Assembly (NCBI GenBank): GCA_963082975.1
Contig: OY720344.1
Coordinates: forward strand, 87,358,107-87,422,106
Source of the DNA: Labia minor
Lineage: Eukaryota > Arthropoda > Insecta > Dermaptera > Spongiphoridae
Direction of reading: 5' to 3'
Length of the DNA: 64,000 bases
The first letter of the stretch is position 1. Each line of letters starts with the position of its first letter. Under the pieces are notes generated by a model. It was not told where the DNA came from. It made no database searches and worked only from the letters and a program-made list of their open reading frames with translations. The position numbers and the translations under genes are program-made. Shown here one piece after another: positions 47,764 to 59,619 of this stretch.

Positions 47764-49135
47764 CTATAATGTGCAAAAAATACGATTAAAAATTTTATAA
47801 AATATACTAATAGGTACTTTTAATTATTTAGAATTAATTTATTATTTGTATTATTTGACATTATTTATTTATACTTTTATTTGATTATATTTGTTTTATT
47901 TTTCTTTAATTTCAAATTATAAATATAATAATTCCGTTTACGCTTAAATAGTTAAGGTATAAAATAAATGAAAGTACATACTGTAAGTATTTTAAAAGTT
48001 TTATATTGATTTAAAAATTATTAAAATTTGTTTAAACATTTCTTTTTGTTTTATTATTTATTAAAATTATTATGAATTTAACTTATTTTATACAAATTTA
48101 ACATTTATTTAGGATCTATATATATATTAATATATATATAATTGTATTAAATTATTGAAGTTTTATTCCTTGAAAAATTTAGCAAACAATAATTATAACC
48201 GTCAAATAAATCAATCACTGCTCAATATATATCTATTTAATTTTATGAGAAAATATATTTTTATCACTTTCTTATATATTTCATTAAAATTTAATTCAAT
48301 GATTATATCTTCACCTATTTTATGCGCCAATTTGGTAAATCCTCCCCACATAGGAACAATTCCTAATTTCATTTGAACAAATCCTATTACGGAAGTTGGA
48401 GTCATCAGTCTAAAATCAGAAGCCATAGCTACTTCGGATCCACCTCCAAGGGCATAACCTTCAATCAAAGCCACAACGAACATAGGAAGACGTTCAAGTC
48501 TCGATGAAATATCCTGAAATTATTGGTTTTGATTTTAATCATAATTAGTTTATACATTTATTATACTATTTATTTTAAATAATTTTCAATGGAATGTAAT
48601 ATTCTTGAGAATATTGTAAGCAATAACTTAAGATAAAAAATGTTTCTAAAAGATAAAAATATAAAAATTAAGTTTTGAAATTTTACAAGAAATAATGTGG
48701 CCATTGCAAAGCCATTTTCAGGCGTTCCCGATACTCGAACAACGTTTAAATCACCTCCTGTCGAAAAGTGACCATCTTTTCCCATCAAAATGACACCTTT
48801 ACCATTCTTCCAAGATTCTAATTCACCAATTCGGTCATGAAATTGTTTTATCATAGACCCTAAAAAAATTGAAAAATATATATAATTTGTTGGTTAAATT
48901 AAAGGACATAATTAAAATTAAAATATAAGTATAATTTTACCAGAAAAAGCATTTTTTTTCTCTATATTATTAAAAGTAATTAATGCAATTCCATTATTAT
49001 CATTTTTCTTTAAATCAACACTTCCTCCAGGAAATTGATCCATAATTTCTAAACATTTTTGTTTGGGCATCTCAGGTCCAGAATAGTAATGATTTATAGG
49101 TATCATTCTGGGTAATTTACAAAGTTTAATAAATT
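47435..49135 (-). CDS. ECHDC1: Ethylmalonyl-CoA decarboxylase (ECHDC1), four exons
   Basis: Four minus-strand exons join in phase: 49135-48941, 48859-48687, 48513-48315 and 47763-47435. The protein follows human ECHDC1 closely, as I recall it: FPGGSVDL, NAFSG, FSTGGDLNVVR with GTPENG, EGYALGGGSE, SDFRLMTP, GIVPMWGG, then RALEVVSRAEPIKSNKALEI and a C-terminal EERRLAAPFWG. It is a crotonase-fold enzyme; the GGG/oxyanion-hole region is intact. ECHDC1 removes ethylmalonyl-CoA and methylmalonyl-CoA formed by side reactions of acetyl-CoA carboxylase, a metabolite-repair role in the cytosol. The first Met seen is at 49106, but the exon is open to its acceptor, so a further 5' exon may exist. No stop or shift is seen. 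Confidence 0.88.
48315..48513 (-). CDS. ECHDC1: ECHDC1 exon with the crotonase GYALGGGSE motif
   Basis: Follows acceptor AATTTCAG. Reads DISSRLERLPMFVVALIEGY, ALGGGSE, SDFRLMTP and KLAHKI, ending one base into Gly at ATAG/GTGAAG. Confidence 0.88.
48687..48859 (-). CDS. ECHDC1: ECHDC1 exon with GGDLNVVR
   Basis: Follows acceptor TTTTTTTAG; the first two bases finish the Gly codon. Reads SMIKQFHDRIGELESW to FAMATLFL and ends in phase 0 at CTT/GTAAAA. Confidence 0.85.
48941..49135 (-). CDS. ECHDC1: ECHDC1 exon with FPGGSVDL
   Basis: Acceptor ATTTTTCAG precedes it; it reads MIPINHYYSG from 49106, then FPGGSVDL and NAFS, and ends one base into a Gly codon at donor CTG/GTAAAA. Upstream of Met the frame is FIKLCKLPR, also open. 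Confidence 0.82.
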
Positions 49136-52100
49136 CTGAAAAATATAAATTAGTGATTTATTGATAATAATGAAGTTTAAATTATATAATAATTGTTATA
49201 GTGATAAATTGCATCACCTTTAGACAATCTGTTAATATTTTTTATAATTGAAATATTATTTTATCAAGAGTTAACAAAGTAAACCCATTTCTAATTATTT
49301 TACTAGAGAAATGAATTTTTATTAATAAAAAAACAATTTATATAATTATTGTTGAATTCAATGGCATTTATTTGTCAAATTACGCTTGTTAATTATTTTC
49401 AGATAACAGATGTTTCTATTAAAATAAATTAATTTGAAATAAAAAATAATGAGTCGATCAAACTATTAATTAAAAATTGATTTTTTTATGTAATATACAC
49501 AATTTACAATAATAAATATAAATGTCAAGAATTTTGTTTTAATTTTTAAAAAATGAATACCACTTTTTGTAACACTTAAAAAATAATTGAAAATGTATAA
49601 ATGTACCCCACATGCGGGGCACTTTCATACAGGATATGGCGCAGATTCATACTTGTGAAAAATACACAAGCTATGCATTATTTATTTATCAAAATCCAAG
49701 TATCAAAACAAAACGTCCATGCAAACTAAAGCAATAATAGTCGCTATGAATAAATAGTACTTATAAAAAGAGAATAAAATAAGTAGTATAAGTTTTTCCT
49801 TTTATGGTACCGAGGGAACTAAGTTAAAAACTACATATTTAAATATTTACACCCACCCTCCAGGATCAAAATTGGGAAGCTACTTGATAAAAACTAGCCT
49901 CTCCGATCAAGGAAATAAAGGTAAAGGTTGATACGTCCCGTTCAACTGATCATAGGACACCTAATTAATATAACCGATTTGATAAGCACTGTCCTTGCTT
50001 AGTATGTACAAAAGCCAGAGGTTTGTTATACAAAGATAGATCTTTATAGAGAGCAGATTTTATTAGAAAAAAGTGAGGTTCTTAAATTATTTAGACCTGG
50101 CCGAATCACGTTCAGTATCACATCGTCCCGCGTATTACACCAATAAACTCCGTCAGTAAGCACATACATAAGCTATACATACACGCATAGGTCGTTTTGT
50201 TGATGTGCGCCTAGCATCAAATATAGCTAGTGTATTAAGGTATCCCTTGTATTTATCTGACCCATTTTCCCCTACCTATATATAAAAAATATAGAATACT
50301 TACATACATTTACAAAATAACAAACATTTTAGTTACAATTACCAAATAAGAAAATACAATAATTTTTCCATTTTTATATTATCAATATCTATCTTTTGTA
50401 TAAACATAAATGAGTAATGTATTATGATCCTAAAATAAATAAAATTATTATGTTATTAATTATGTTTTTGAAAGGTAAGTATTAAAAAAAAACAATAAAT
50501 AAAAACGAATAACAAGATATCATTATTATCTATTTTAATATCCAGTGCGATAATTTAAAAATATTAATCATGAAAATATAGAAGAAATAAATAAATACCT
50601 TTTCAAAATAATAGTATTATTATACTTATCAAGTATAAAAGTATAAATATTTTTATAATACATAACTCTATAAAACATAAATTAGTATAACTTGTCTTTT
50701 TAATAATGTCACATAATAAAGTGTAAATCCATTATATAAAATAAAGATCAATTATATCTAAAGTAAATGATATTTAAATTGTTAATCAATGTTTTAATAC
50801 AAAATTTTTAAATAAAACAACTTTGAAATATTCTTAAGTTAAATTAATATTTTTATTATTATTATTATATTATTAAAATTTAATTCCTTATAAACTTAAT
50901 TAAATCTAAATAAATTTCTTTTAAAATATTTGTGTAAATGTGAAAAATTATAAGATGGAAGAGATTTAAAATATACATAATGACTATTTGGCATAAACAT
51001 AATTTAAAATTTAATGGCAAAATGTTGATCAATGTTGATTCTGGTTGATTCTCATGTCATCTAGAAATCTTCATATAATTATAAATTTAAATATATTCTT
51101 TATTTTTATCGCCAGATGGGAGCATGAGTATTAAAACATCTTAATCTGTTTTAGAATTGTCGAATGTTCAAATTTCTTAATATATGTAATATTGATGATT
51201 ATCTATATATGTAAGAAAATATGGTATTATTATTATTAAAATAATAATATTTTGAGTAGTTTTATATAAAATAATTTAATAACATGAAAAAAAGATGTTA
51301 TACACTAAAGTTCAAATTATCAAGTATTAATATTCATTTATTAATATTCACTTAATTTCTTTTTCAAATCTCGTAGCCAAAACAAACATATTTCATTTTC
51401 AAGACCAACATACTCCACAACCTGTCTAGTCAATTAACAACTCCAATTTACCCCATTCCATCGACATGTCTCCATTTTCTATTTTGGAGAATCCCTCTAT
51501 CTTTCTTCTTAGAAAATTTATTGTTCTGAATTGCATTTGCAGTCCGGTTAGAAGATGGCCTGTAGTTATGAGTGAAATGAACATTTCACTCTATATTGTA
51601 TTTTATTAAGGATGTTTTTAAGCCAAACAAAATTTCACTAATATAGGAATAAATCTTTTCTGAAAAAATGAATAATCCTTAAATGTTAACCAGTTATTCA
51701 TCAATTTCCCTTAAGGAGTCGAGATCTCCCTAAATAACTATATATAAGTATATATTGTTGGCAACTCAATAGAAAGCCTAACTATAAAAATTAGTTATGA
51801 TCGATTTTACTGTTTGAGCAGAATTTCGTTAATAAGATTTGGCCACACATTTATCTAATCTTATTATACTAGCAAAAATTGTATATATATCTATTTGTAT
51901 TTTTGAATTATTAAAGGAGTTTTTTGAAATTCACACCATAGATAACATTTATAAAGAAAAATTGATCTGTATTGGTTTTTCAGTCTCGGAAAAAATCATT
52001 TTTGTTAGTTTTTTCTTAATTTAAAATAGGAATTTTAATAATAAAAACGCCGGACAGCGCTTCCTTAAATACAAAATATTATAAATAAAATAAAATTAAA

Positions 52101-52230
52101 AATATTTGTTTTAATAATATTTTGTAATCAAATTTCTAAATATATATTAATTATATCCACAGGCCATACTTTTCTATCTTTCAGTGGATTAATACGTACG
52201 TTTAAGGCCTGTATGTTTTATGACTATTTT
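49136..52230. other. Intergenic or 5' intron region with a GC-richer patch
   Basis: Mostly AT-rich. A patch at about 49595-50290 is clearly less AT-rich, includes the short palindrome CCCACATGCGGGG, and has no long frame. A diverged piece of the CRE-palindrome repeat (GTTAGTTTTTTCTTAATTTA) lies at about 51950-52040. A first exon of ECHDC1 could be here but was not found. Confidence 0.45.
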
Positions 52231-52848
52231 TACCGACCGTCGATAGTAAGGGAGGTATTGTTTTCACACCAAATTTCACATGTGGAGATTTTTACATATC
52301 TCCACGAATCATGCATTTTCTTAACAGAAAAAAGTATTTTTAGCATGATGTCTGTCCGTCCGTATAGATGTGTACAGCCTGAACGGTTCAACCGATTTTG
52401 ATGAAATTTGGTATATTTACTTAATGCATCAGTGGGATGAATTGATCAACTTTTGGTGCAAATCCGGAAACCGGAAGTGGTAGTATTAGCGATCGACGAT
52501 AGGAAGGGAAGGGTTATTTTCACACCAAATTTCACATGATGAGATTTTTTTATATATCACCACGAATCATGCACTTTGTATTGGTTTTATCCTCGGGAAA
52601 ATCATATTTATTAGTTTTTTCTTGATTTAAAATTATATGACGTCATCCAGCCATTCATGACGTCACAGCCTGGTCTTGCATATATATTATAAATAAAATA
52701 AAATTAAAAATGTTTATTTTTATTATTTATGTATCCATATCTGTTTTTTATTACATTAATAGATATATTAAAATTATTTGAAATTGTTTCTGTAGCTGCT
52801 AATTAATTTACTTCAAACCGTCGGTCGGTTCGGACCTGGCCACAGGTC
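52231..52848 (+). mobile_element. Dispersed repeat with paired CRE palindromes, longest copy
   Basis: The left end is TACCGACCGTCGATAGTAAG. The right side has the inverted motif CCGTCGGTCGGT and then the perfect hairpin GACCTG-GCCA-CAGGTC (52833-52848). Inside are the TGAAATTTGGTATATT block, a second ATCGACGATAGGAAGGGAAG block and two TGACGTCA sites (about 52638-52665). It encodes nothing. The layout is similar to the HINE-like repeats, so it may be another non-autonomous rolling-circle family. Confidence 0.65.
52638..52665. promoter_or_regulatory. Paired TGACGTCA palindromes (CRE-like)
   Basis: Two 8-bp palindromes are about 20 bp apart, and the pair is also present in the inverted copy near 340-375. 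TGACGTCA is the consensus site for CREB/ATF factors. Function is not shown. Confidence 0.5.
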
Positions 52849-54139
52849 AACTTATTTAAATTATAATTGTGTGCTATAATTTAAAATATTTATCCTTATA
52901 CAAGTTTCCTAAAAAAACTTGTTCAATTTCATTTGTTTTTTAAGTTCTAATAAATCATATTTTTTAATTTTTGCTCAATAAATAAAAATAGTGAACCATA
53001 AAAAAAAATTCACAGATCCGAAAAGGAATGCGCATCCCTGATAGTTACTGAACATTATTTTTATATTAATTGTCATAATAACATAATATAATAGAAATGT
53101 GATATTTATTAAAAATATTTAATTTTTAGATTTCCAGGAGTGACTAATGAATTATAATTCATTTATTAAGATCTTAAAAAATTCCTTTTAAATGAAATAA
53201 TTTCATATTTTTTTATTAATTTTTTATCAAAAATAACATTGCGAATTTTGTTTATAATGTCTACTAATCGTTTTGATTAATAGTTTACTATGTATTATAT
53301 AATTTATTTTATAATTCTAGTTAAACTTTTTTCACGCTGAACGAATGTTAAAAAAATAACTTTAAAGAAAATTCATTTTAATTTTATCTAAATAAATAAT
53401 TGAGAGAAAATAGAGCTCATTATTTATGAATATAGAACATAATAAAAATGGATCCACAAATTTTATTAATCATCAACCCCTACATAATTTTTGAAATCTA
53501 TCAAACTTAAATGATAGTTTTTTAGTTTATTAAAATAAAACTATCAGTGTTTATACGTTTATTTTAAATCATAAACATTTATTCAAGAGAATTATTTATT
53601 AATAGTTATATTAAAAATATCTTAATCTTTAAAGATAAATGGTTTAATATTTATTTATTAATAGATAAATAACTAATAAATATACATTTATTTATTTTCT
53701 GTAATGAACCTGTTATTATATAAGCCAATTATAAAAAAATAAAATTTTTTACATTCTCTGTTAGGTATATATCATTTTCCTATTAACAACTATTTTTTTT
53801 TTTGAGGGGGGCTCTATATAGTTAAAACAAACCCAAACTACCACTTTAGTAAGTCCTATAATATAATAATTATCTTATATTATTAGAATTTAATTATCTA
53901 TTAAAATATTGTTGATAAAATGTATATATTTATAATTTATAAAATAATAAACAAGTCATCTATTCTTTTTTGAATCATTATGATTGTATAAAATCAAAAA
54001 AATGAAATTGGAGAGATATAAAATTATTTCTCCAAGATAAGTTTATTAACATCAAAATGATGTGAATTTTAATATATTCTAGAATAATAATAATAAACTA
54101 AGGTAGAAATAATATAAATAAAAATTTTTTATAAAATAA
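52849..54139. other. AT-rich DNA, no gene recognised
   Basis: Only AT-rich sequence and a short G-rich run near 53802-53812 are seen. Confidence 0.5.
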
Positions 54140-54662
54140 CGTTTTTCCAATGGACTAAAAAGACTAAAATAATTTTTCTATAAGCCTGACAAAGTTTATG
54201 GATGAAAAACGTTGGGCGCATTTCGTTTAATTTATTTATATGAACAACCAAGTCAAATTTTTGTAATAATAAAAATTTTATTAAACACATAAACTGACAA
54301 ATTTTTTTATCATGCAATAAAATGGATAGTTTAAGAGCTTTTGTTATTTTTCACTGTAATATACTTATATCAAAGTATGTATCAAAATTTAAAAGAATTT
54401 TTATTAAATTTACATATTATCAATCAAATCCAAAATGGTTGATTATATTTGAAGAAATAGTGTTACTTGTTAATAAAGTGTTTTAGTGTGGTATGTATCT
54501 TAGTATATATATATATATATGAATTATAGCTCTATAAAGGAAGTTATTTGCATAGACTAAATGCGCCCAACGTTTTTCGTTGAATATGAAGCAATTCATC
54601 CATAAACTTTGTCAGGCTTATAGAAAAATTATTTTATTCTTTTTAGTCCATTGGAAAAACGT
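54140..54662. mobile_element. MITE with about 85-105-bp inverted arms and TA flanks
   Basis: The left arm (54140-54232) begins ACGTTTTTCCAATGGACTAA. The right arm (about 54562-54662) is its complement, ending TTAGTCCATTGGAAAAACGT. Both flanks are TA. The left arm lacks about 19 bp present in the right arm next to CGTTGGGCGCATTT. The middle has no coding sequence. A TA target suggests a Tc1/mariner-type MITE. Confidence 0.8.
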
Positions 54663-54919
54663 TATTTTTAAAAAAATTGTATATTTATATTATTTTATTC
54701 TTTTTAGTACAATTTTAATTTGATAAATTTATTTAATATAACAAGAGAAATAGAAAAGATGAAGTTATACGAAAATTTACAAATTATATAAAACAAAAAA
54801 ATATATTAATCTTCTAAAAATGATTTTATGCATTTATGTTAAGTAAATGTTATTATTGAATAATAATTATTATATTATATTTATAAATAAATAATTTTTA
54901 TTAATAAGAGATTTTATAA

Positions 54920-54953
<34 letters not shown>

Positions 54954-55083
54954 TAATATATATTTAAATGTATATTTTATAAATATATAAATAATATATT
55001 CATAAAAAAGGTTATTCTATTGTTTTGTATCCTTTCTATCGGGGACATATACAATGTATAAAAAAATGATATTTTCTCTATAC
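54663..55083. other. AT-rich DNA with a (TA)n array
   Basis: A TA array lies at about 54927-54952. Positions 55076-55083 (CTCTATAC) are the left target duplication of the hAT element. Confidence 0.6.
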
Positions 55084-58000
55084 CAGTGGTTCTTAAACTG
55101 TGGTCCGCGGACCCCTGGGGGTCCGCGAAGCCTTTACTGGGGGTCCGCGGTCCTCGGAAAAAAATCATCGTAAAAATATATACATATATAAATATTTAAA
55201 GTTCATTGTTTAACTATATCCTCCTAGAGAATTACGGCTATAATTTAATACTATTAATAATACTATTTTATTTTATTAAATTGATAATTATGTCAATTAA
55301 TTTTTTGTGAATAAATAAACATATATAAAAAACTATATATAAAATTTGAATTTTCATCCATTCATTCATTTAAAATCATTTTTCGATTGTTCCTTTAAAA
55401 TAACCCCTCTTAGGGGCTCGGAAGGGGAGGCATATAAGGGAATTTTCTTTCACTTTGTTATTGGGGAAAACCAGGGGAGGGGACAGTCTTACCCGGAAAA
55501 ACCCAAATTGTCAGCGTCCACTCTGGGGTTTTAAACAGTTTTAAAGCAAATGTTAATTATAAGTTCATTTCTCAACGAGTTGTATCTTTAAATTATTTTT
55601 ATTAATTTAATTAATTATAATTAAATTATAGCTAATAATAGTTTATTATAGCTAATAATTTTTTTTAATTTTTAGTGTAATTTGCATGATCATTATTTTA
55701 TAAAAACACTAAACACATTTTGCAATTTCCCTGAAAGGCTGTTTTTGAGAGTAAGTATAAGTTAGTTTTATGAATAAAAAATATTTATTTTAATAATATT
55801 TTAGAATCAAATTACGAAATTAATAATATTTTAGAATCAAATTACGAAATATATTTATTATATAAATTAATATTCATTTAAAATGATATTAAATCATTTA
55901 TTTAAAATGATTTAAAACATTTATTAAAATGATTTAAAACATTCATTTAAAATGATATTAAAACATTCATTTAAAATCATATTAAAACATAGCTAGTAAA
56001 TAATAATTCGTTATATTTATATTATATTTATATTATATTTATATTATTGTAGTTCAATGTTAATAAATTACTCCATAAAATGGATCGTTGGCTACAAACT
56101 GGTTCAACACAGAAACGGAAAGAATCAGATGATGAGGCATCAACAGCAAACTCTACCAAGAAACGCAAAACTAGAAAATATTCGGATGATTATTTATCAT
56201 TTGGATTTACTTATATTTGCAACAATGATGTGGAAAGACCAGTCTGCGTTCTATGTCAGGAAAGTTTATCCAATGAAAGTATGAAACCTGCTAATCTCAG
56301 ACGTCATTTACAAACAAAGCACAGCGAGCATGTTAGTAAGTCTATCGAATTTTTTAAAATGAAAAAAGAAGAACTTAATTCAAGTCAGAAATTGATGGTA
56401 AAGACGGGATCTGGTGGTATGAGTAAGAAAGCAGTAATGGCATCATATGAAGTAGCTCTACTTATTGCTAAAGCAGGAAAGCCGCATAATATAGCAGAGC
56501 AATTAATTCTTCCTGCTACAAAAGTAATTACAAATATAATGTTAGGAACTAAAGCAGCAAACGATATAAATTTGATTTCATTATCAAATGATACGGTTAA
56601 GAATAGGATTGAAGACATGTCATGTAATATAAAAGAAGAATTAATATCGAGAGTGCGCAAAAGTCACTATTACTCATTACAATTGGATGAAAGTACTGAT
56701 GTCACTAATAATGCCAATTTGTTAGCTTTCATTAGATATGAGTTTGAAAATCAAATACAAGAAGATGTATTGTTTTGTGATTCACTACCTTCACGAACGA
56801 CAGCTAATGACATATTTAACAGTTTGAATAATTTTATAACCGAAAATGAAATAGAGTGGCCAAAATGTGTTGGAATTTGCACTGATGGTGCTCGTGCAAT
56901 GTCAGGTACAAGAACTGGATTGATTGCTCTTATTAAAAATGTTGCGCCTCAGGTTGTTTGGAATCATTGCTGCATTCACAGAGAATCATTAGCAGCCAAA
57001 AATATGTCACCAGATTTGAAAAGAACATTAGACGAAGTAGTTAAAATTGTCAATTTCATTAAGGCTCGTCCACTTAATTCCAGAGTTTTTAAAATTTTGT
57101 GTGAGGAAATGGGTAGTCAACATACACATTTATTATTACATACAGATGTACGTTGGTTGTCCCGCGGGAAAGTACTCATTCGCCTTTTTGAGCTTCGAGA
57201 TGAAATACGATTGTTTTTAATAGATGCGCATTTTGAACTGACCGAATGTTTCAATGATTTTATCTGGTTAGCTAAGGTGGCTTACTTGACTGATATTTTT
57301 ACAAAATTGAACAAACTTAATTTGAGCCTGCAAGGTACTGTTGTAAATATATTTAAAGTTGAAGATAAAATAGAAGCAATGATTAAAAAAATCGACTTGT
57401 GGTCGAAACGCATCCAGAACGGTGTATATGAGTCTTTTCCAACTCTCAATGATTTCATAGAAAGCTCCAGTGAAAAATTGCTTAATCAAACGCGTCAATT
57501 ATTTGTTGAACATTTAATTACTTTGAAAAGCAACTTCAGGAAGTATTTTTCTACTCCTGATCCTTGCAATAACTGGATCAGAGATCCATTTAATATGGAA
57601 ATTACAAATACTAAACATTTATCTGCACCTGAACAAGATATTCTCGTGGAATTATCATGTGATACAACTTATAAACTAAAATTTAACAAAACTGAATTGA
57701 GCAACTTTTGGTTACTTCTCAGGTCAGATTATCCTGCGCTTGCAAATAAAGCACTTCAACACTTGATTCCATTCTGCACAACATATTTATGCGAACAAGC
57801 TTTTTCGGTACTATTTTATATTAAGTCTAAATATAGAAACAAATTAAATGTAAAGCCGGATCTTAGATTAAAAGTTTCCAATATTAAGCCAGATATTGAG
57901 ATTCTTGTTTCAAGAAAACAACTGCATACATCTCATTAAATATGTAAGTTATATTTAATGAGATAGATGCAGTTATTTTTTAAAATATTTCTTATTTAAT

Positions 58001-58325
58001 ATTTTCTGAAAAAAATTATAAAATATTTATATGAATTTAATGTAAGTACCCATTATAATTTGTGAGATTTGTTGCTATGACAATGTTTGTATTTTCTTTC
58101 TTCAATATTATAATTTCTAATAAAATGTGTTCTACAATATGCAAAAAAATCGTTATTCACCAATCACTGTTAGAAATATTCATCATATATCCTTGTCCTT
58201 ATGAGATCGTAAGCCAGAAATTAATTAATAAAATGACGTAAAGTACCTAAAGTTGTGATGGGGGTCCGTCAAAAAAAATTTTTTCAAGTGGGGGTCCGTG
58301 GAGTACATAAGTTTAAGAACCTATG
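55084..58325 (+). mobile_element. Autonomous-looking hAT DNA transposon
   Basis: The left end is CAGTGGTTCTTAAACT. The right end is the complement of CATAGGTTCTTAAACT, a 16-bp terminal inverted repeat with two mismatches. The 8-bp target duplication CTCTATAC is perfect (55076-55083, 58326-58333). GGGGGTCCG repeats lie near both ends, in the same orientation. The left one is part of a strong palindrome, CGCGGACCCC and its complement. One intact transposase gene lies inside. The 3242-bp length and CAGTGGTTCTTAAAC ends match the Charlie/Buster-like hAT group. Confidence 0.93.
56080..57939 (+). CDS. hAT transposase, BED zinc finger, ZBED/SCAND3-like
   Basis: A single frame of 619 residues begins MDRWLQTGS. 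It has a Lys/Arg-rich stretch (nuclear signal) and a BED-type finger C56-x2-C59...H76-x4-H81. The hAT RNase H-like core has D203 in LDESTDVT, D269 in CTDGARAMSG and E572 in LCEQAFSVLF, the expected DDE triad. C298-x-H300 lies in WNHCCIHRE. The C-terminal hAT dimerisation region is present (FWLLLRSDYPALANKAL). The protein resembles the group that gave rise to vertebrate ZBED5/SCAND3/FAM200-type genes. It would cut and rejoin DNA at the element ends. No stops or frameshifts are seen; the last residues before TAA read QLHTSH. Confidence 0.93.
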   Translation: MDRWLQTGSTQKRKESDDEASTANSTKKRKTRKYSDDYLSFGFTYICNNDVERPVCVLCQESLSNESMKPANLRRHLQTKHSEHVSKSIEFFKMKKEELNSSQKLMVKTGSGGMSKKAVMASYEVALLIAKAGKPHNIAEQLILPATKVITNIMLGTKAANDINLISLSNDTVKNRIEDMSCNIKEELISRVRKSHYYSLQLDESTDVTNNANLLAFIRYEFENQIQEDVLFCDSLPSRTTANDIFNSLNNFITENEIEWPKCVGICTDGARAMSGTRTGLIALIKNVAPQVVWNHCCIHRESLAAKNMSPDLKRTLDEVVKIVNFIKARPLNSRVFKILCEEMGSQHTHLLLHTDVRWLSRGKVLIRLFELRDEIRLFLIDAHFELTECFNDFIWLAKVAYLTDIFTKLNKLNLSLQGTVVNIFKVEDKIEAMIKKIDLWSKRIQNGVYESFPTLNDFIESSSEKLLNQTRQLFVEHLITLKSNFRKYFSTPDPCNNWIRDPFNMEITNTKHLSAPEQDILVELSCDTTYKLKFNKTELSNFWLLLRSDYPALANKALQHLIPFCTTYLCEQAFSVLFYIKSKYRNKLNVKPDLRLKVSNIKPDIEILVSRKQLHTSH

Positions 58326-59619
58326 CTCTATACCATCTGAGGGTTCTTCCCCTCCTCATTGGCGATACAACTCATTTATAAGAATTCATCATTAATTTTA
58401 ATGCTATAAAAAAATTTTAAATACGTTCAAAATGAAAATCTACCCTGAAATCAATATTTATGTTTCAAAATTCGTAGGATAGGAGCATTACAAAAGAAGT
58501 TAGTAACTAAAAGTAATTAATCGCTAATTAATTACAATTAATTAATTATAATTCAATTATATTTCTTCTATACCTTCTAGGGATCGATTGAAATATCTAT
58601 AAAAATTTTAAAAAGTCTATCTCAATAAAAAGTCCATGAAAAACCGATTTCAATTTGTCAAAAGAGCGAACAGACAGAGAGACAAGACAGACACCAAGTG
58701 AAGTTAAGAAAAACGTTATAATAAAATAAAATAATGATGAAAAATATTTGTATAAATATGGTTGAGTTTGGGAATATTTTTAAAGAATTTATCATATTTT
58801 ATTATAATTAGGAATTTAAAAAAATTTAGGTCTGACATAGATTTTTTTAAATTTATTTAATTTTATATTTATTTATTTATTTTATTTTATTAAGTTATAA
58901 TTTATTTTAACTTTTAAACGGATATCGCATAAAGCTTATAATTTTATTCGGCCAATATATTAAAATAATTATTATAATTAAGGCATTATTTTTCTTCCTC
59001 TCTTTAATTATGTGTATATAAAATATTTATCTATATAAATTATTAGTACCGGGACCCCGAGCCTCGGCTCGGTACTTAAGTTAAAAAAAATGATTCATTA
59101 TTATTGGATTTGGCTGGTAATATTAATACCTGGGACACCGAGCTCTCGCTCTACCCTTTAAAAAATATTGATACACAATTCTTTAATTATTTATTACAAT
59201 TATTAAATGTTACACATTTGCATCAATCTGATTAAAATTAATGAACTTGTGCTCCTCAATAATACATAAATATATAATATATAGGTACATATATTTTTTT
59301 TCTATAGTGTTTTTTTGAAAAACTGTTTAGCGCCCCAAGTGGTTATAAAACAAACTAAAGACAAAAAAACGTGCTTTGCAGCTTTTCGGAATTAAAAAAG
59401 CAAAATTGGCAGTCGTGGGACTGGCCGACAGAAGTGAAAACTTCTGCGTAAGAAATTTTAAAACAGACGAAATTCGCGCTATTTCACGAGAAAGATGAAT
59501 TTCATATGCATGTATATATATATAACTTATATATTATTTTAAACATATATTTTAAACAAATTTGTAACTTATATTTATATATATATAAATACACAACTTT
59601 GTTTAAAATATTGCAATAC
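58326..59619. other. AT-rich DNA with scattered repeats
   Basis: Two short GC-rich motifs, ACCGGGACCCCGAGCCTCGG (near 59047) and CTGGGACACCGAGCTCTCG (near 59131), resemble each other. Body repeats at 59180-59262 are noted separately. The block at about 59329-59510 shares AAATTCGCGCT and GAAGTGAAAACTTC with the block right of the inverted repeat. No gene is seen. Confidence 0.4.
59180..59262 (-). repeat. SINE-like body repeat, copy 1
   Basis: About 75 bp match 60030-60112, centred on GCATCAATCTGATTAAAAT and CTCAATAAT. The direct copies are about 850 bp apart. Confidence 0.55.

Noticed and set aside
55346..55534. 62-residue frame inside the hAT element, upstream of the transposase
   Set aside because: No motif is seen and it lies in the 5' subterminal region. 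It is probably chance.
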